Origin: Eutreptiella sp. 'Long Island Sound 2002'
Lineage: Eukaryota > Euglenozoa > Euglenophyceae > Eutreptiales > Eutreptiaceae
Direction: 5' to 3'
Length of the DNA stretch: 64,000 nucleotides
Assembly: GCA_964036045.1 (NCBI GenBank)
Contig: OZ038383.1
Location: forward strand, 93,318,086-93,382,085
A model generated the notes under the pieces. The model was not told the DNA's origin. It was given only the letters and a program-made list of their open reading frames with translations, and ran no database searches. Below are positions 42,562-52,264 of the stretch, piece by piece. The translations under genes were made by a program, and so were the position numbers. Each line of letters starts with the position of its first letter. Position 1 is the stretch's first letter.

Positions 42562-45063
42562 ATGGATCCAGGAAGAGTGGACGCCGAGGTGAACACAGCG
42601 CCAGCGCCAGAGACACCGGCAAGGCCGGCGCCTGACGCTGTACCTTCGGTGGAGCCCTTACATGGGCCAATGGATACGGCGGAGGACTCCTTGGATGGCC
42701 TCCAGACGGCCTTTGGGGCCCTGTCGGTGAAGGAAATGGTCTCTCAGCCTCAGCCTGTGAAGAGGAAGAGAGGAAACGAGAGCGAGAAGGATGCTGGAGA
42801 AGGAGCAGACGAAGGAGAGGAGCAAGGGCAAGACCCGACGGATGTCCCTACCTTCGAAGGCGCACCAAGCGCTTCTGGCCTCCAAGCATCACCCTCTCCC
42901 ATAACCACCACACACCCAGCCGCCGCTACATCCACTTCCACAACCAACCAGCCTATGACAGAGGGCACAGGCTTTACTGGCATGCCTCACTACCCCGCCT
43001 ATGGCATGGGCCCACCTACCACTGCGCTCCTTGAGGCAACTACTGCCAGTGAGCCGGTGGCTTCCAGCTCTGCGCCGCGTTGGTATGCGGCTGACCATCC
43101 CCATCCACTCCACGCCACTGGAACCTACATGGAAGTTCCTGGGTATGCTCCTGGGTGTGCACCTGGGTATGCACCCCTGAGTGGGTTGAGGAGAGGACCA
43201 GAGTCTCTGGGAGGCAGGAGTAGAGGATCGGGAAGATCCTCCAACAGGTCCCTGACGCGGTCGGAGATCAATGAGGTGCTCCGAGGAGCCACTTCGCAAA
43301 TCGTGAGCGACCTCACGCAAGAGATCAGGGAGAAACTGCAGCCCCTGATGATCCCGTCCCATGCGTCACCTACGACAGTGGGAATGTCACCCCACCGAGT
43401 ACAGGCTAACCACCTGGCGGCAGGGTTGACGAATACCCTGGGGAGCCTGAGGAGCCGACCGATGCCGACTCCTGCAGCAGTACCAAGAAGCCCATTCGTC
43501 CCGAGGACAGCCCAGCCGCCCTACAGTCACGTGACGAACTCGACGAGGGCCGAGCTGGACCAGCTGGGGCTGACAGCCCTAAGGGCTATGGTGGACGTGG
43601 AGCCTTATGGCTCCAGTGATCTAGGCGGAGACCCCTCCGATGATGGGCCGCCTTCGATGACTTCTTCTTCGCCATCGGATGACGAAGACCCTGAGGACCC
43701 CGAGGACCCCAAGGGTAAGAAGAAGAAGAAGAAGAAGAAGAAGACCCGACGCCCTGAAGGACGCCGAGCTCAGGAGGCGAAGGCTATTGCCACCTCCAAG
43801 ATAGTGGTGAACCTGCCTGAATTCACAGGCAAGGACCTCAGCGAGTTCGCTGAGAACTTTGGCCGGTTCCTACGACTGACCGGCCAAACCCACGCGAGTG
43901 GGCGAGTGAAGTGCGACCTGCTCCTGCAGTGCTGCAAGACGAAGTACCTGGAGAAGCAGGTCAGGCAGATCGTCACCAACTCCGCCACCTTTGCCGACGT
44001 GTTGGTTGCCCTGGAGAGGCAGTACCCAACCTACGAGACAGACCTCTCCATCAGGGCCGAGATCCAGAACCTGCCCGTCCTGCCCAACAACCCCAAACCT
44101 GGCAGGGTCTCCGAGCTGTTGGCGGACCTGGACCACTGGGCTGGACGACTGACGCCCGGTTCCTACAGCAGCGACGACCTGTTGTTTTGGTTGTGCTCCA
44201 AGCTCCCCCGTGAGCTATGGGACGAGTGCCGTCTGACGGCTGAGCGCAAGGCTAGATCCCTCCGCTACGAGGATCTATGCGTGCTGCTCCTGGAGATGGC
44301 GCTGGAGAAGGAGAGCGACCAACACCTGAACCACTACCGTCCTGGTGGTGGAGGTTCTGGAGGCAAAGGGTACCAAGGGTCCCGACCTGGGCAGGGGACT
44401 ACCCCCAAACACGCCCACGCCCGCCTAATGGAGAACGTGAAGGAGCTATTCTGGTGTGATGCCAGAGATGAACAGGGCCACCTGCAGCATGCCTCCGACT
44501 GCGAGCAGCGAGACTGCTTTGTTGTCCAGGGGAAGCAGCAGGAAAAGATCACCGGCGCCAAGGTGAAGATGCCGGATCATTACCGCTGCACCATCACGTG
44601 TGCATTCTGCGGTAAGCGGAAGCACTATGAGGACGAGTGCTACCATAAGCAACGCCTATCGGCGAAGCTTAAGGGGGAAGATCCTGGCAAAAGCTCAGGC
44701 AAAGGTGGAGGCAAGGCCAAAGGCAACGACTCCGGCAAGGGCAAGTCGAAAGGACGTGGTCAAGGTGGTCAAGACAAGGGTCAAGGCGGACGAGGAGGAG
44801 GCGCTAATCGCCAGAACGACAACAAGAACAAGGACAAGAACGGAGGTAACCCCAACCCTAATCCAGGGGGGAACTCCGAGCCCTCTGGAGGGCAGTCTGG
44901 ACCTACCACACGCTCACAGACGCAGGCCCAGCAAGAACAAGGAGCCAAGCGTGAGCATGAAGGTGGTGACGACGGCAACGCCAAGAAGAGAAGCCGTTTC
45001 ATGAGGATGGCCCGCAAATTGCGGAACAAGGGGTTCGAGGTGACCTGTCCCGCGGAGTTCTGA
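42562..45063 (+). CDS. gag: Element 2 Gag, 833 aa
   Basis: Particle-forming protein of element 2. Residues 1-330 are Pro/Ser/Ala-rich and probably disordered. Residues about 385-400 form an acidic stretch followed by nine lysines in a row. Residues about 413-590 look like the capsid domain, beginning with a 'PEFTGKDLSEF' motif typical of Gag proteins that package their own RNA. A zinc knuckle of the exact form C-x2-C-x4-H-x4-C lies at 44599-44640, followed by a Gly/Lys/Gln-rich basic tail suited to RNA binding. The start is the first ATG in frame after the leader; an ATG in another frame at 42302 lies in the LTR. The frame ends at TGA 45061-45063 and continues open into pol in the same register. 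Confidence 0.9.
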   Translation: MDPGRVDAEVNTAPAPETPARPAPDAVPSVEPLHGPMDTAEDSLDGLQTAFGALSVKEMVSQPQPVKRKRGNESEKDAGEGADEGEEQGQDPTDVPTFEGAPSASGLQASPSPITTTHPAAATSTSTTNQPMTEGTGFTGMPHYPAYGMGPPTTALLEATTASEPVASSSAPRWYAADHPHPLHATGTYMEVPGYAPGCAPGYAPLSGLRRGPESLGGRSRGSGRSSNRSLTRSEINEVLRGATSQIVSDLTQEIREKLQPLMIPSHASPTTVGMSPHRVQANHLAAGLTNTLGSLRSRPMPTPAAVPRSPFVPRTAQPPYSHVTNSTRAELDQLGLTALRAMVDVEPYGSSDLGGDPSDDGPPSMTSSSPSDDEDPEDPEDPKGKKKKKKKKKTRRPEGRRAQEAKAIATSKIVVNLPEFTGKDLSEFAENFGRFLRLTGQTHASGRVKCDLLLQCCKTKYLEKQVRQIVTNSATFADVLVALERQYPTYETDLSIRAEIQNLPVLPNNPKPGRVSELLADLDHWAGRLTPGSYSSDDLLFWLCSKLPRELWDECRLTAERKARSLRYEDLCVLLLEMALEKESDQHLNHYRPGGGGSGGKGYQGSRPGQGTTPKHAHARLMENVKELFWCDARDEQGHLQHASDCEQRDCFVVQGKQQEKITGAKVKMPDHYRCTITCAFCGKRKHYEDECYHKQRLSAKLKGEDPGKSSGKGGGKAKGNDSGKGKSKGRGQGGQDKGQGGRGGGANRQNDNKNKDKNGGNPNPNPGGNSEPSGGQSGPTTRSQTQAQQEQGAKREHEGGDDGNAKKRSRFMRMARKLRNKGFEVTCPAEF

Positions 45064-45104
45064 CGGGGACGCTCTGGTGGCACCCAAGACCTGGTGTTTT
45101 GGGT
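45061..45104 (+). promoter_or_regulatory. Gag-pol stop-codon readthrough signal of element 2
   Basis: The gag stop is TGA followed by CGG, a context known to be leaky in several plant RNA viruses. Eighteen bases further lies a 9-bp stem, ACCCAAGAC (45082-45090) pairing with GUUUUGGGU (45096-45104), with one G-U pair and a 5-base loop. pol begins in the same frame, and its first likely start codon would be a GTG at 45094 inside the protease domain. Separate initiation is therefore unlikely, and readthrough is the simplest way to make Gag-Pol. Confidence 0.75.
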
Positions 45105-48100
45105 ACGTATCCGACTAGGGGGACGTGAATACCTGGGGGTACTGGATACTGGAGCCACAATATCGATAGTGGCCAAGAAAATTTTACCTTGTGGGAGCCT
45201 GAAGAACACCATGACCACCGCCGCTATACGGATGGGGGATGGACATGTGGTGCACAGCTGCGGGGACTGCGAAGTGGAGGTACCTATGGGCTCCAGGACT
45301 ATCGCCCATCGGTTCTATGTGATGGACACTGATGCCTTCGACTTTGTACTGGGTACTGACTTCTTCGTGCAGCACTCCCAGATACAATCCCTGACGCTGC
45401 AAGCGCCCTACCTCCTGTACGTGGACCACGGCAGTGGCAGAGAGTCTGTGCCACTGGAGCAGTCGGAACATACCTCGAGTTACCTGAGACTATCGAAGGA
45501 GGAGCCCTCGAACATGATGGCGGCCTCCAAAACTGAGGACTATCAACTATTGGGGGAAGTCCTAGACCAAGGTCTGAAGGAGTTGGGTTACTCTCGAGAA
45601 GACCTAAGTGTGGAACTGTTCGCCAGCGACAAGCAGCATGTATTGGACCTATACTGCAGCAAGGGGAAGAACTGCAGCTACAAATTTTACTGGCCCTCTT
45701 TCGGGATGGCCTACGGGAACCCCAGATTCAGTGAACTGGGGAAGGTGCTGACCAAGGTGGCCTTGGAACGTTCCCGTATGGTCCTGTGTTCCCCCGATTG
45801 GGGAGCCCATGGGGGCAACGAGTACTGGCGAACCCTCCTTGACAAGCTGACTATCAGCTCTGTGCGGTTACCTGATGAGGCCATCTACGTGCCTCTGGGA
45901 CGCAAGACGCCCATTGGGAAGCCCGGATGGGGGAGTATGCTCAGCGTGGTGGACGGAAGTCTTACCACCATCCCCTGGGAAGACCTGGACCCTACTCTGG
46001 TCCAGGCTATACAACGAGAAAGCGATGGACTCGCCTTGGGTGACTTGAAGGATCGCCTACGACCTCAAGATGCTGTTGAAACTACACCCGGAGGAGATGA
46101 GTACGTCGTGACTGACACCAACGCCCCCAACTCTCCCTGTCATGTACCTGTTCCTGATGGAGTCTCTGAGTGTGGACTATCTGAGCTACCTAGCTCTATC
46201 CACTCAGCCGACGAAACTCAGCACGACGCCTTCTTCGTGCAGACTGCGGTGGAAGAAGTGGAGAACGCCGAGTACGTCGCCCCACTAAAACCCCTACTCT
46301 CCATGAGGGTGGAAGACCCCGTGGATGAAGAGCTGGACCCTCGATCCAGGCTCAGGGAGTATGTGGATTCCAAGAGGAAGTTGGTGGCGAAAAAGCTATG
46401 CTACGCGAAGCCTACCCGCAGCTCATGGCCACTGAAGCAAGGACGGATGGGAGACCTATCCCAACTGAAGGAGGACCTCGAACAGAAGATCACCACCTGG
46501 CAAAGGGAGGTAGATCTCAAGCTCATGAAGAGCGTATGGGGTGCCCATGTGAGGACCCCAGAGGAGGACGACCTCTCGGAGGAATGTGTATGTGAACCCC
46601 CTAAAGCGTGCCTATGTTGCCATCGTCCACCGGAGATGGTTGAGCAAGACCTTCTGTATGCCTACCAAGGGCTGAAGGATGCTACCGCGGGCGAAGAGTC
46701 GGTGGAGGACCACCTCCCGACGTCTATTCAAGGGGCAAGCAACTTACACTCCGACGAGGACATGGAGGACAAGATCAAGGTACTGGACCCGCGGGTACAA
46801 AAGCTGATAAGGACCTATCTGGAGGTGTTCGGAGAACTACCCCCTCCAGCCTCATGCGACAAGCTGGTACAGATGGACCTCAAGCTGAAACCCGAGTTCG
46901 TGGGTCACAAGATCCGGAGGAGACCCTATCCAGCTCCTAAAGAGCAGGCAGACGAGATTGAGCGACAGATACAAGAATGTATCGACGCTGGCCTAGTCCT
47001 GGAGTACAAGGATGGGGACTACCCCCTACACTGCAGCCCCTGTTTCCTGGTGGCTAAACCTGGGTCTACAGCCAAACGGCTGGTAGTGGACTATGGAGAG
47101 CTGAACAAGAAGACGCTGAACCACTCAGGGTCCATTCCCAATATGGAGTCTACCCTGGAGAAGATAGCCTCCTGTCGCTACAAGACCAAGATGGACAAGC
47201 GAAGTGGATTCTGGCAAGTGGACCTGACGCCCAACGCGCAGGAACTACTGGCCTTCATCACCCCTCAGCGGAGGGTATTCAAGTGGAAGGTCATGCCATT
47301 CGGCGTGGCTAACGCCCCCGCTCTGTTCCAAGAGCTGATGAACAAGATCTTGTCCATCCTACGAAGGAGACCTAAGGTGCAGGAGCTCATATCCCGTGGG
47401 GCCCAGATGGAGGCTCACATCGACGATGTATGCCTCGGGACCAATACCCAGGAGGATCACCTAATCCTCTTGGGTGAGTTCTTTGCGGTCTGCCAGGAGA
47501 ACCACACACGACTCAAGCTGGAGAAGTGTGAGTTCATGCAGGAGACCATGCAGTACCTGGGGTTTGACGTTGGCTATGGGTGGTGGACCCCAGCGGCCTC
47601 TAAGGCCAAACCCCTGATGGATGCCAAGGTACGACACGAAGACCCCAAGAAAGGACTTCATGATGTACGCAGTTTCATTGGGGCGTGCAACTTCTATCGC
47701 CGCCTCATCAAAAACTTCACCTACACCAGCGCGGTACTGACTGACTTGATCAAGAAGAGTACTACTTGGCGCTGGGGCCCACAAGAGCAACAAGCGTTTG
47801 ACCAGCTCAAAGACAAGGTAGCCAACGCTAAGTGCTTGGGCGTGCCTAGGGCACAAGGGGAGATTATCCTGGTGACCGACGCCAGCAATGTGGGCGGTGG
47901 TGGAACGTTGTTCCAATGGCAAGCACTAGAGAAGGAGGAGTTCGACTCGCCCATTTCCCAATGGGGGACGGAAGGTCTCAACCGAGATGGAACCCTCAAG
48001 CACAGCTACCCTGACGACAAGTGGGTCCTAGTACCTCTGGGCCACTGGAACTGGAAGTGGAACCAGGCCAGGGGGAACTACTCCACCTATGAGCAGGAAC

Positions 48101-49992
48101 TGCTCGCGGGTATGCTGGTGCTATCCTCACAAGCACGACTGTTGGGGAGTAACCCTGTGGTCTGGCTATGCGACCAAGAACCGGTCCGCAGTTTCCAGAA
48201 GGGCCCCCCACCTGAGAAGGCCAAGCTACGTCGCTGGTGGACCTACCTCAGTCAACTACGGCTGACGGTACACCATATCCAGGGAGTGAAGAACGAGTGT
48301 GCCGACTACATCAGCCGCAACAACTTCGACGCCCTGATTGGTGCCCGGTCTGAAGCGCTGGCTAAGGAAGCGTTCAGCCGTATGGACGTACACCTGGACC
48401 TGAACATGACCATGATACGCCCCCTGGATGGACTCCAACAATCGGAGTACCTACAGGAGTTTGGGGATATCTACCGGCGCCTGGAGAAACGCCTTGAACC
48501 CCTCCTGGTCAACCAAGACCAGTGGAAGCGGGACAAGAGCTACCTCTGGCACGAGGAGCGCATCGTGGTGCCTAGTGACCGAGTCCCAGCGCTGCTGAAG
48601 TGGACCCATGAGTCCAGTGGTCATGTGGGTGCTGACCGTACCCTGAGGCTGTTCAAGCAGTGGTTCCACACTACGTGGACTGACGACCAGCTGCGGAAGA
48701 CGCTCCTGCCTATCGTGGACAAGTGCTCGTGCAGGTCCTGTAAACCAGGGGATATCAGGGACAGAGGTCTCTACTCGACCCTGCCCATCCCTCACTGTGC
48801 TAACAGTGTTCTATACGTGGACTACACGGAGATGCCGAAGTTCGGGGGCTATGACTTCGCCCTCGTGGTAACCTGTGGGTTGACCAGGTTTACCAGGGTG
48901 TTCCCATGTACCAAGCACATTACCGGAGAGGAGACTATCAAGATACTCCTGGAGGAGTGGTTTTGTGTCTATGGGGCGCCCAAGGAGATCAACTCCGATG
49001 AGGACGTACGAGTACGCTCAGATACTGGCTGGTACAAGAGGGTCCTGAGGTCCCTCAATGTCCAGGTATCTACGGGGATTCCCTACTCTCACACGAGCAA
49101 CCCCCTGTGTGAGCGACAGATTCGTGTCCTGAAGGAGAACGTCAGGATATGGTGCAAAACTGAACGCACCAGAGACTGGGTGAGACTACTCCCCGTCATA
49201 TCCTTGATGATGAACTCCCAAGAGAGTTCAGCTACTGGCTACTCGCCACATGAGCTATTCATGGGGCGCCCGGCATGGTTCCTACATGCCCCCTATCCAG
49301 AGGACACCCATTCTTCTGTGGGTGAATGGGTCCAAGAGCAACAAGCGAAGGTGGACAAGGCCAAGGCTATGCTCCAGAGAGTGAGGGAGCGTCAGTGGAA
49401 CAAGAAGAACAAGCACCGTGTACCGGCCACCTACCAAGAAGGGGACTGGGTGCTGGTGCACCACAGTCGACTACCCGCCTGGCCACGCTCTACCAGCGAT
49501 GACCCATACTTCGGGCCGTACAAGATCCTATCTGTGGATGGACACCGTATCACCGTGCGGTGTTCTCCCCGTCTAGGGGGGACCCTGGTGTGCGCCGCTC
49601 AACACCTGAAGCGCTACCATGATCCTGAAGACCTCTGTGGGGAGGAGTGGGAGCTGAACGACGAGGAAATCGCCGCTCTGGACCTACAAGGGGCTGCCAG
49701 CCCTATGGAAGTTGAAGGTGAACTCCCCGACATGAACGCCGAGGAGATGGCTAAGGAGGGCTTCTACCTGGTGAAGTCTGTCCTACGCCACCGCTATCGC
49801 CAGGGTTGGCGCTTCCTCACCCTCTGGGAAGGGTTTGGAGTCGAAGAGGCCACCTGGGAGCCCTTCTCTGCATTTGTTCTACCTGAGGGACGCCTAAACT
49901 CAGTTCTGGTTGACTACTTGTCCCAGAACAACCTTGGTGAGTTGTTGAGGCTCGCCGAGACGCTTGCCTCCAAGAATAAAGCTAGGGACTGA
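45064..49992 (+). CDS. pol: Element 2 Pol: protease, extra domain, RT, RNase H, integrase, chromodomain
   Basis: An uninterrupted frame of 1642 codons. The aspartic protease has D-T-G-A at 45145-45156 and a second motif 'FVLGTDFF' about 70 residues later. An extra block follows (about 45590-45960), shared with element 1. RT has 'LVVDYGELNK' and the catalytic motif H-I-D-D at 47416-47427, where Y-I-D-D or Y-V-D-D is usual. RNase H begins with T-D-A-S-N at about 47876. Integrase has an H-H-C-C region (about 48607-48735) and core D, D and E (in 'VDYTE', 'INSDED' and 'NPLCERQ'). The C-terminus holds a chromodomain (about 49755-49925) that in other chromoviruses directs insertion into particular chromatin. 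The frame ends with TGA at 49990-49992. All domains look intact; translation is probably by readthrough from gag. Confidence 0.93.
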   Translation, partial: RGRSGGTQDLVFWVRIRLGGREYLGVLDTGATISIVAKKILPCGSLKNTMTTAAIRMGDGHVVHSCGDCEVEVPMGSRTIAHRFYVMDTDAFDFVLGTDFFVQHSQIQSLTLQAPYLLYVDHGSGRESVPLEQSEHTSSYLRLSKEEPSNMMAASKTEDYQLLGEVLDQGLKELGYSREDLSVELFASDKQHVLDLYCSKGKNCSYKFYWPSFGMAYGNPRFSELGKVLTKVALERSRMVLCSPDWGAHGGNEYWRTLLDKLTISSVRLPDEAIYVPLGRKTPIGKPGWGSMLSVVDGSLTTIPWEDLDPTLVQAIQRESDGLALGDLKDRLRPQDAVETTPGGDEYVVTDTNAPNSPCHVPVPDGVSECGLSELPSSIHSADETQHDAFFVQTAVEEVENAEYVAPLKPLLSMRVEDPVDEELDPRSRLREYVDSKRKLVAKKLCYAKPTRSSWPLKQGRMGDLSQLKEDLEQKITTWQREVDLKLMKSVWGAHVRTPEEDDLSEECVCEPPKACLCCHRPPEMVEQDLLYAYQGLKDATAGEESVEDHLPTSIQGASNLHSDEDMEDKIKVLDPRVQKLIRTYLEVFGELPPPASCDKLVQMDLKLKPEFVGHKIRRRPYPAPKEQADEIERQIQECIDAGLVLEYKDGDYPLHCSPCFLVAKPGSTAKRLVVDYGELNKKTLNHSGSIPNMESTLEKIASCRYKTKMDKRSGFWQVDLTPNAQELLAFITPQRRVFKWKVMPFGVANAPALFQELMNKILSILRRRPKVQELISRGAQMEAHIDDVCLGTNTQEDHLILLGEFFAVCQENHTRLKLEKCEFMQETMQYLGFDVGYGWWTPAASKAKPLMDAKVRHEDPKKGLHDVRSFIGACNFYRRLIKNFTYTSAVLTDLIKKSTTWRWGPQEQQAFDQLKDKVANAKCLGVPRAQGEIILVTDASNVGGGGTLFQWQALEKEEFDSPISQWGTEGLNRDGTLKHSYPDDKWVLVPLGHWNWKWNQARGNYSTYEQELLAGMLVLSSQARLLGSNPVVWLCDQEPVRSFQKGPPPEKAKLRRWWTYLSQLRLTVHHIQGVKNECADYISRNNFDALIGARSEALAKEAFSRMDVHLDLNMTMIRPLDGLQQSEYLQEFGDIYRRLEKRLEPLLVNQDQWKRDKSYLWHEERIVVPSDRVPALLKWTHESSGHVGADRTLRLFKQWFHTTWTDDQLRKTLLPIVDKCSCRSCKPGDIRDRGLYSTLPIPHCANSVLYVDYTEMPKFGGYDFALVVTCGLTRFTRVFPCTKHITGEETIKILLEEWFCVYGAPKEINSDEDVRVRSDTGWYKRVLRSLNVQVSTGIPYSHTSNPLCERQIRVLKENVRIWCKTERTRDWVRLLPVISLMMNSQESSATGYSPHELFMGRPAWFLHAPYPEDTHSSVGEWVQEQQAKVDKAKAMLQRVRERQWNKKNKHRVPATYQEGDWVLVHHSRLPAWPRSTSDDPYFGPYKILSVDGHRITVRCSPRLGGTLVCAAQHLKRYHDPEDLCGEEWELNDEEIAALDLQGAASPMEVEGELPDMNAEEMAKEGFYLVKSVLRHRYRQGWRFLTLWEGFGVEEATWEPFSAFVLPEGRLNSVLVDYLSQNNLGELLRLAETLASKNKARD

Positions 49993-52264
49993 ACCTTACC
50001 CTTACCTGCCAAAGCGTATGTGTGAGTGTGCTAGTCCTAAGGTCCTGAGAGCAAGCCGCAGAAGTGGTGTCCTAATTATACCCAAGTCTGCGCCCTTGCT
50101 GAACCTGGAGGGTTGGCTTATTGATGCCACGGGGTACGCCCCGGGTCTCCCCTCCCCTATGCGCCCAATTTCTGTGCTGGCGCAAAACCTTGGGGGAATA
50201 CCCAGAGTGTTAATCCAGGTATTGTTTTCCCTACCTACCTGTCTACTACAGGGAGGGGTGGCCAAAAGCTATGAAGGCATGCAAAACGCCTGTTTGCTAT
50301 GTGGCCAAAAACACTAACCTAACCCACTGTCACAGCCCACCAACCCAGCTAAAATTGCAGGAAAAGGGTGGGACAGTGACACGCCCCCTACAGGTCCTAC
50401 ACACCCTACAGTGGCACCATCCTGGTGGGCGAGCGCTGGGCAACTGGCTCTAGCCCCCACGCAGGACTACCACTCCTACACGCACACTCTACTTGGCGTT
50501 GCGAAGAGGAGGTTCTCGAGGGTCCTAGCGACCCACCTGTGAAAGGACAAGAGAACACAGCGCTGCTAAGCAACTGTGGCCTCACAGGGGACGCCACAAC
50601 GCGTTTCCCCTGCAAGGGCTTGGAGGGAAGGAGTGCTCTCGTGTGCAAGGCGCAGATGTCGATGAGGTCGGACTCCCTGCTCTGCCACAGGCGGAGCGGA
50701 GTTACTTGTTTGTGTGATCTGCGCCCCTGTTTAGCAGGGCATAAAAAAAACGCTGCTGCACCACTCACCCTACCTGCCCACCTGTAAGACAAAGGCAAAT
50801 GAAAGGGCGTTTGCGGCGGAGGAACCAAGGCACACTCCAGGTATTATACCCTTCTCAGTGTGCCCTATAATACGCTGTCCGCAAACACGCTGCATGGAGC
50901 AGCTACCCTTATCAAGCAAGCAAGCGTTAAGGGACTCCTCAGGTTCTCTTAAAGAACGTACCGAGGAGCCCCTGGGTAGCCTAAACAAGGTTTACCGTGC
51001 GCACTTCGCGTGGCCTACCCTTTAATGCGTGTGTGCATGCACGACTATGCACAATCACGTTGGGCAAACCTGCCCATCTCCACAACAATCTTGACTCCAC
51101 CAGGGGGTGGCCCCGCCTGGGCGTACCTACCTTACCTACCGCTGGGAAGTGAAGCAAGGTGTGAGAACAAAAGGGGCGCACGCGAAGAACGTTGCTATGC
51201 ACTTGTGTGTATGACTAATCACCCTGATCTGACCGCTAATCATCTGCAATCTTTCTGATCAATCCCTCTACCGCGTCCTATCGTGGTTATCGTTGTTAAC
51301 GCTGCTACACGACTCGTACACGGAGACACGAGACGAGCAATGTGTATGCGGCATGCAAGACGAGCATACCTGTAGTTTATACCTGATTCATTGAAGTCTT
51401 TTCAATTGATTTTCGAATTCTTGAATTTTTGAAGCTTCTATTAGTGTGGGTGGAATCTGTATGTTTGTTTATTAATGTGTGTCTCGTCATTTTCAAGACT
51501 ACGTGATACATACATTTATAATTCCATTATTTTTCCATTTTCCGGCGCTTCGCTAGGAGCCGCTCCTGCGCGCCGCCATTTTGTACGTATGAATTTCTGG
51601 ATTTAAAAAATCCAGAGATGACTATAATTTCTATAAAAATGTGCTGAAGATGCACAATTGGATTCTGCTCAGGTGTGTCGTTTCAGAAAAATTCTACGCC
51701 GTCATTTGACGGATTTCGGTGTCGTCGCTTCGTTTTTGCGTGGATTCGTCCATAATTCTCCCATTCCTGCCTCTGCAGATACCCACGCGCAGCCTCGCTG
51801 AGTAGGCCGTGTTCGGGCCGAAACGCAGGTGCCTGGAGAGACTGAGCAGAACCAAGACCCCACCAAGGGGCAAATTAATTTCTTTTCGACTCCCTACGCC
51901 CTAAGACAGGTCACAGGTCGCCAGCAGGTTTACGAGAACCCATGCGAGTGTGTTGATGTGTCTTGCGTTTGGGTTGTGTCGACGCTGCGTCTTGGAGGAA
52001 GGGATGCATATGCACATGTTTGGCATGCTCCCAATCTAACCCAACCAAGCCACAGGAGCCCCGGCAGCGCCAAGAGCGCTGAGTCTTCTGTAGGAAACTG
52101 TACAATCAGAGCAGCAAAAGGACGCCAGCCATGGTGAGCGCCCATTTTTCAGTGTGAGGGAGACTGTAGGTATTTTAAAGTAGATGTGGAAACCAAGGAA
52201 AGGCCAAGAAAAATTCCCTTTTTCCTAAAATGCGACAGTGGTGGCCACCACAGCACAAGGGGGG
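49993..52264 (+). other. Element 2 long 3' non-coding region and polypurine tract
   Basis: Nearly 2.3 kb without a convincing gene. Its first 1.1 kb matches the diverged 3' region of element 0 (26003-26315 plus 39036-39650), with blocks such as ACGCCACAACGCGTTTCCC conserved. The remainder is AT-rich and holds only short frames (for example 51829-52137). The last 8 bases, AAGGGGGG (52257-52264), are the polypurine tract. The stretch 50481-50500 is the uninterrupted counterpart of the element 1 insertion site. Confidence 0.8.

Noticed and set aside
45061-45063. TGA read as tryptophan throughout this genome
   Set aside because: The pol frames and gag frames use TGG for many Trp residues and contain no internal TGA. 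Recoding would predict many TGAs inside these frames.
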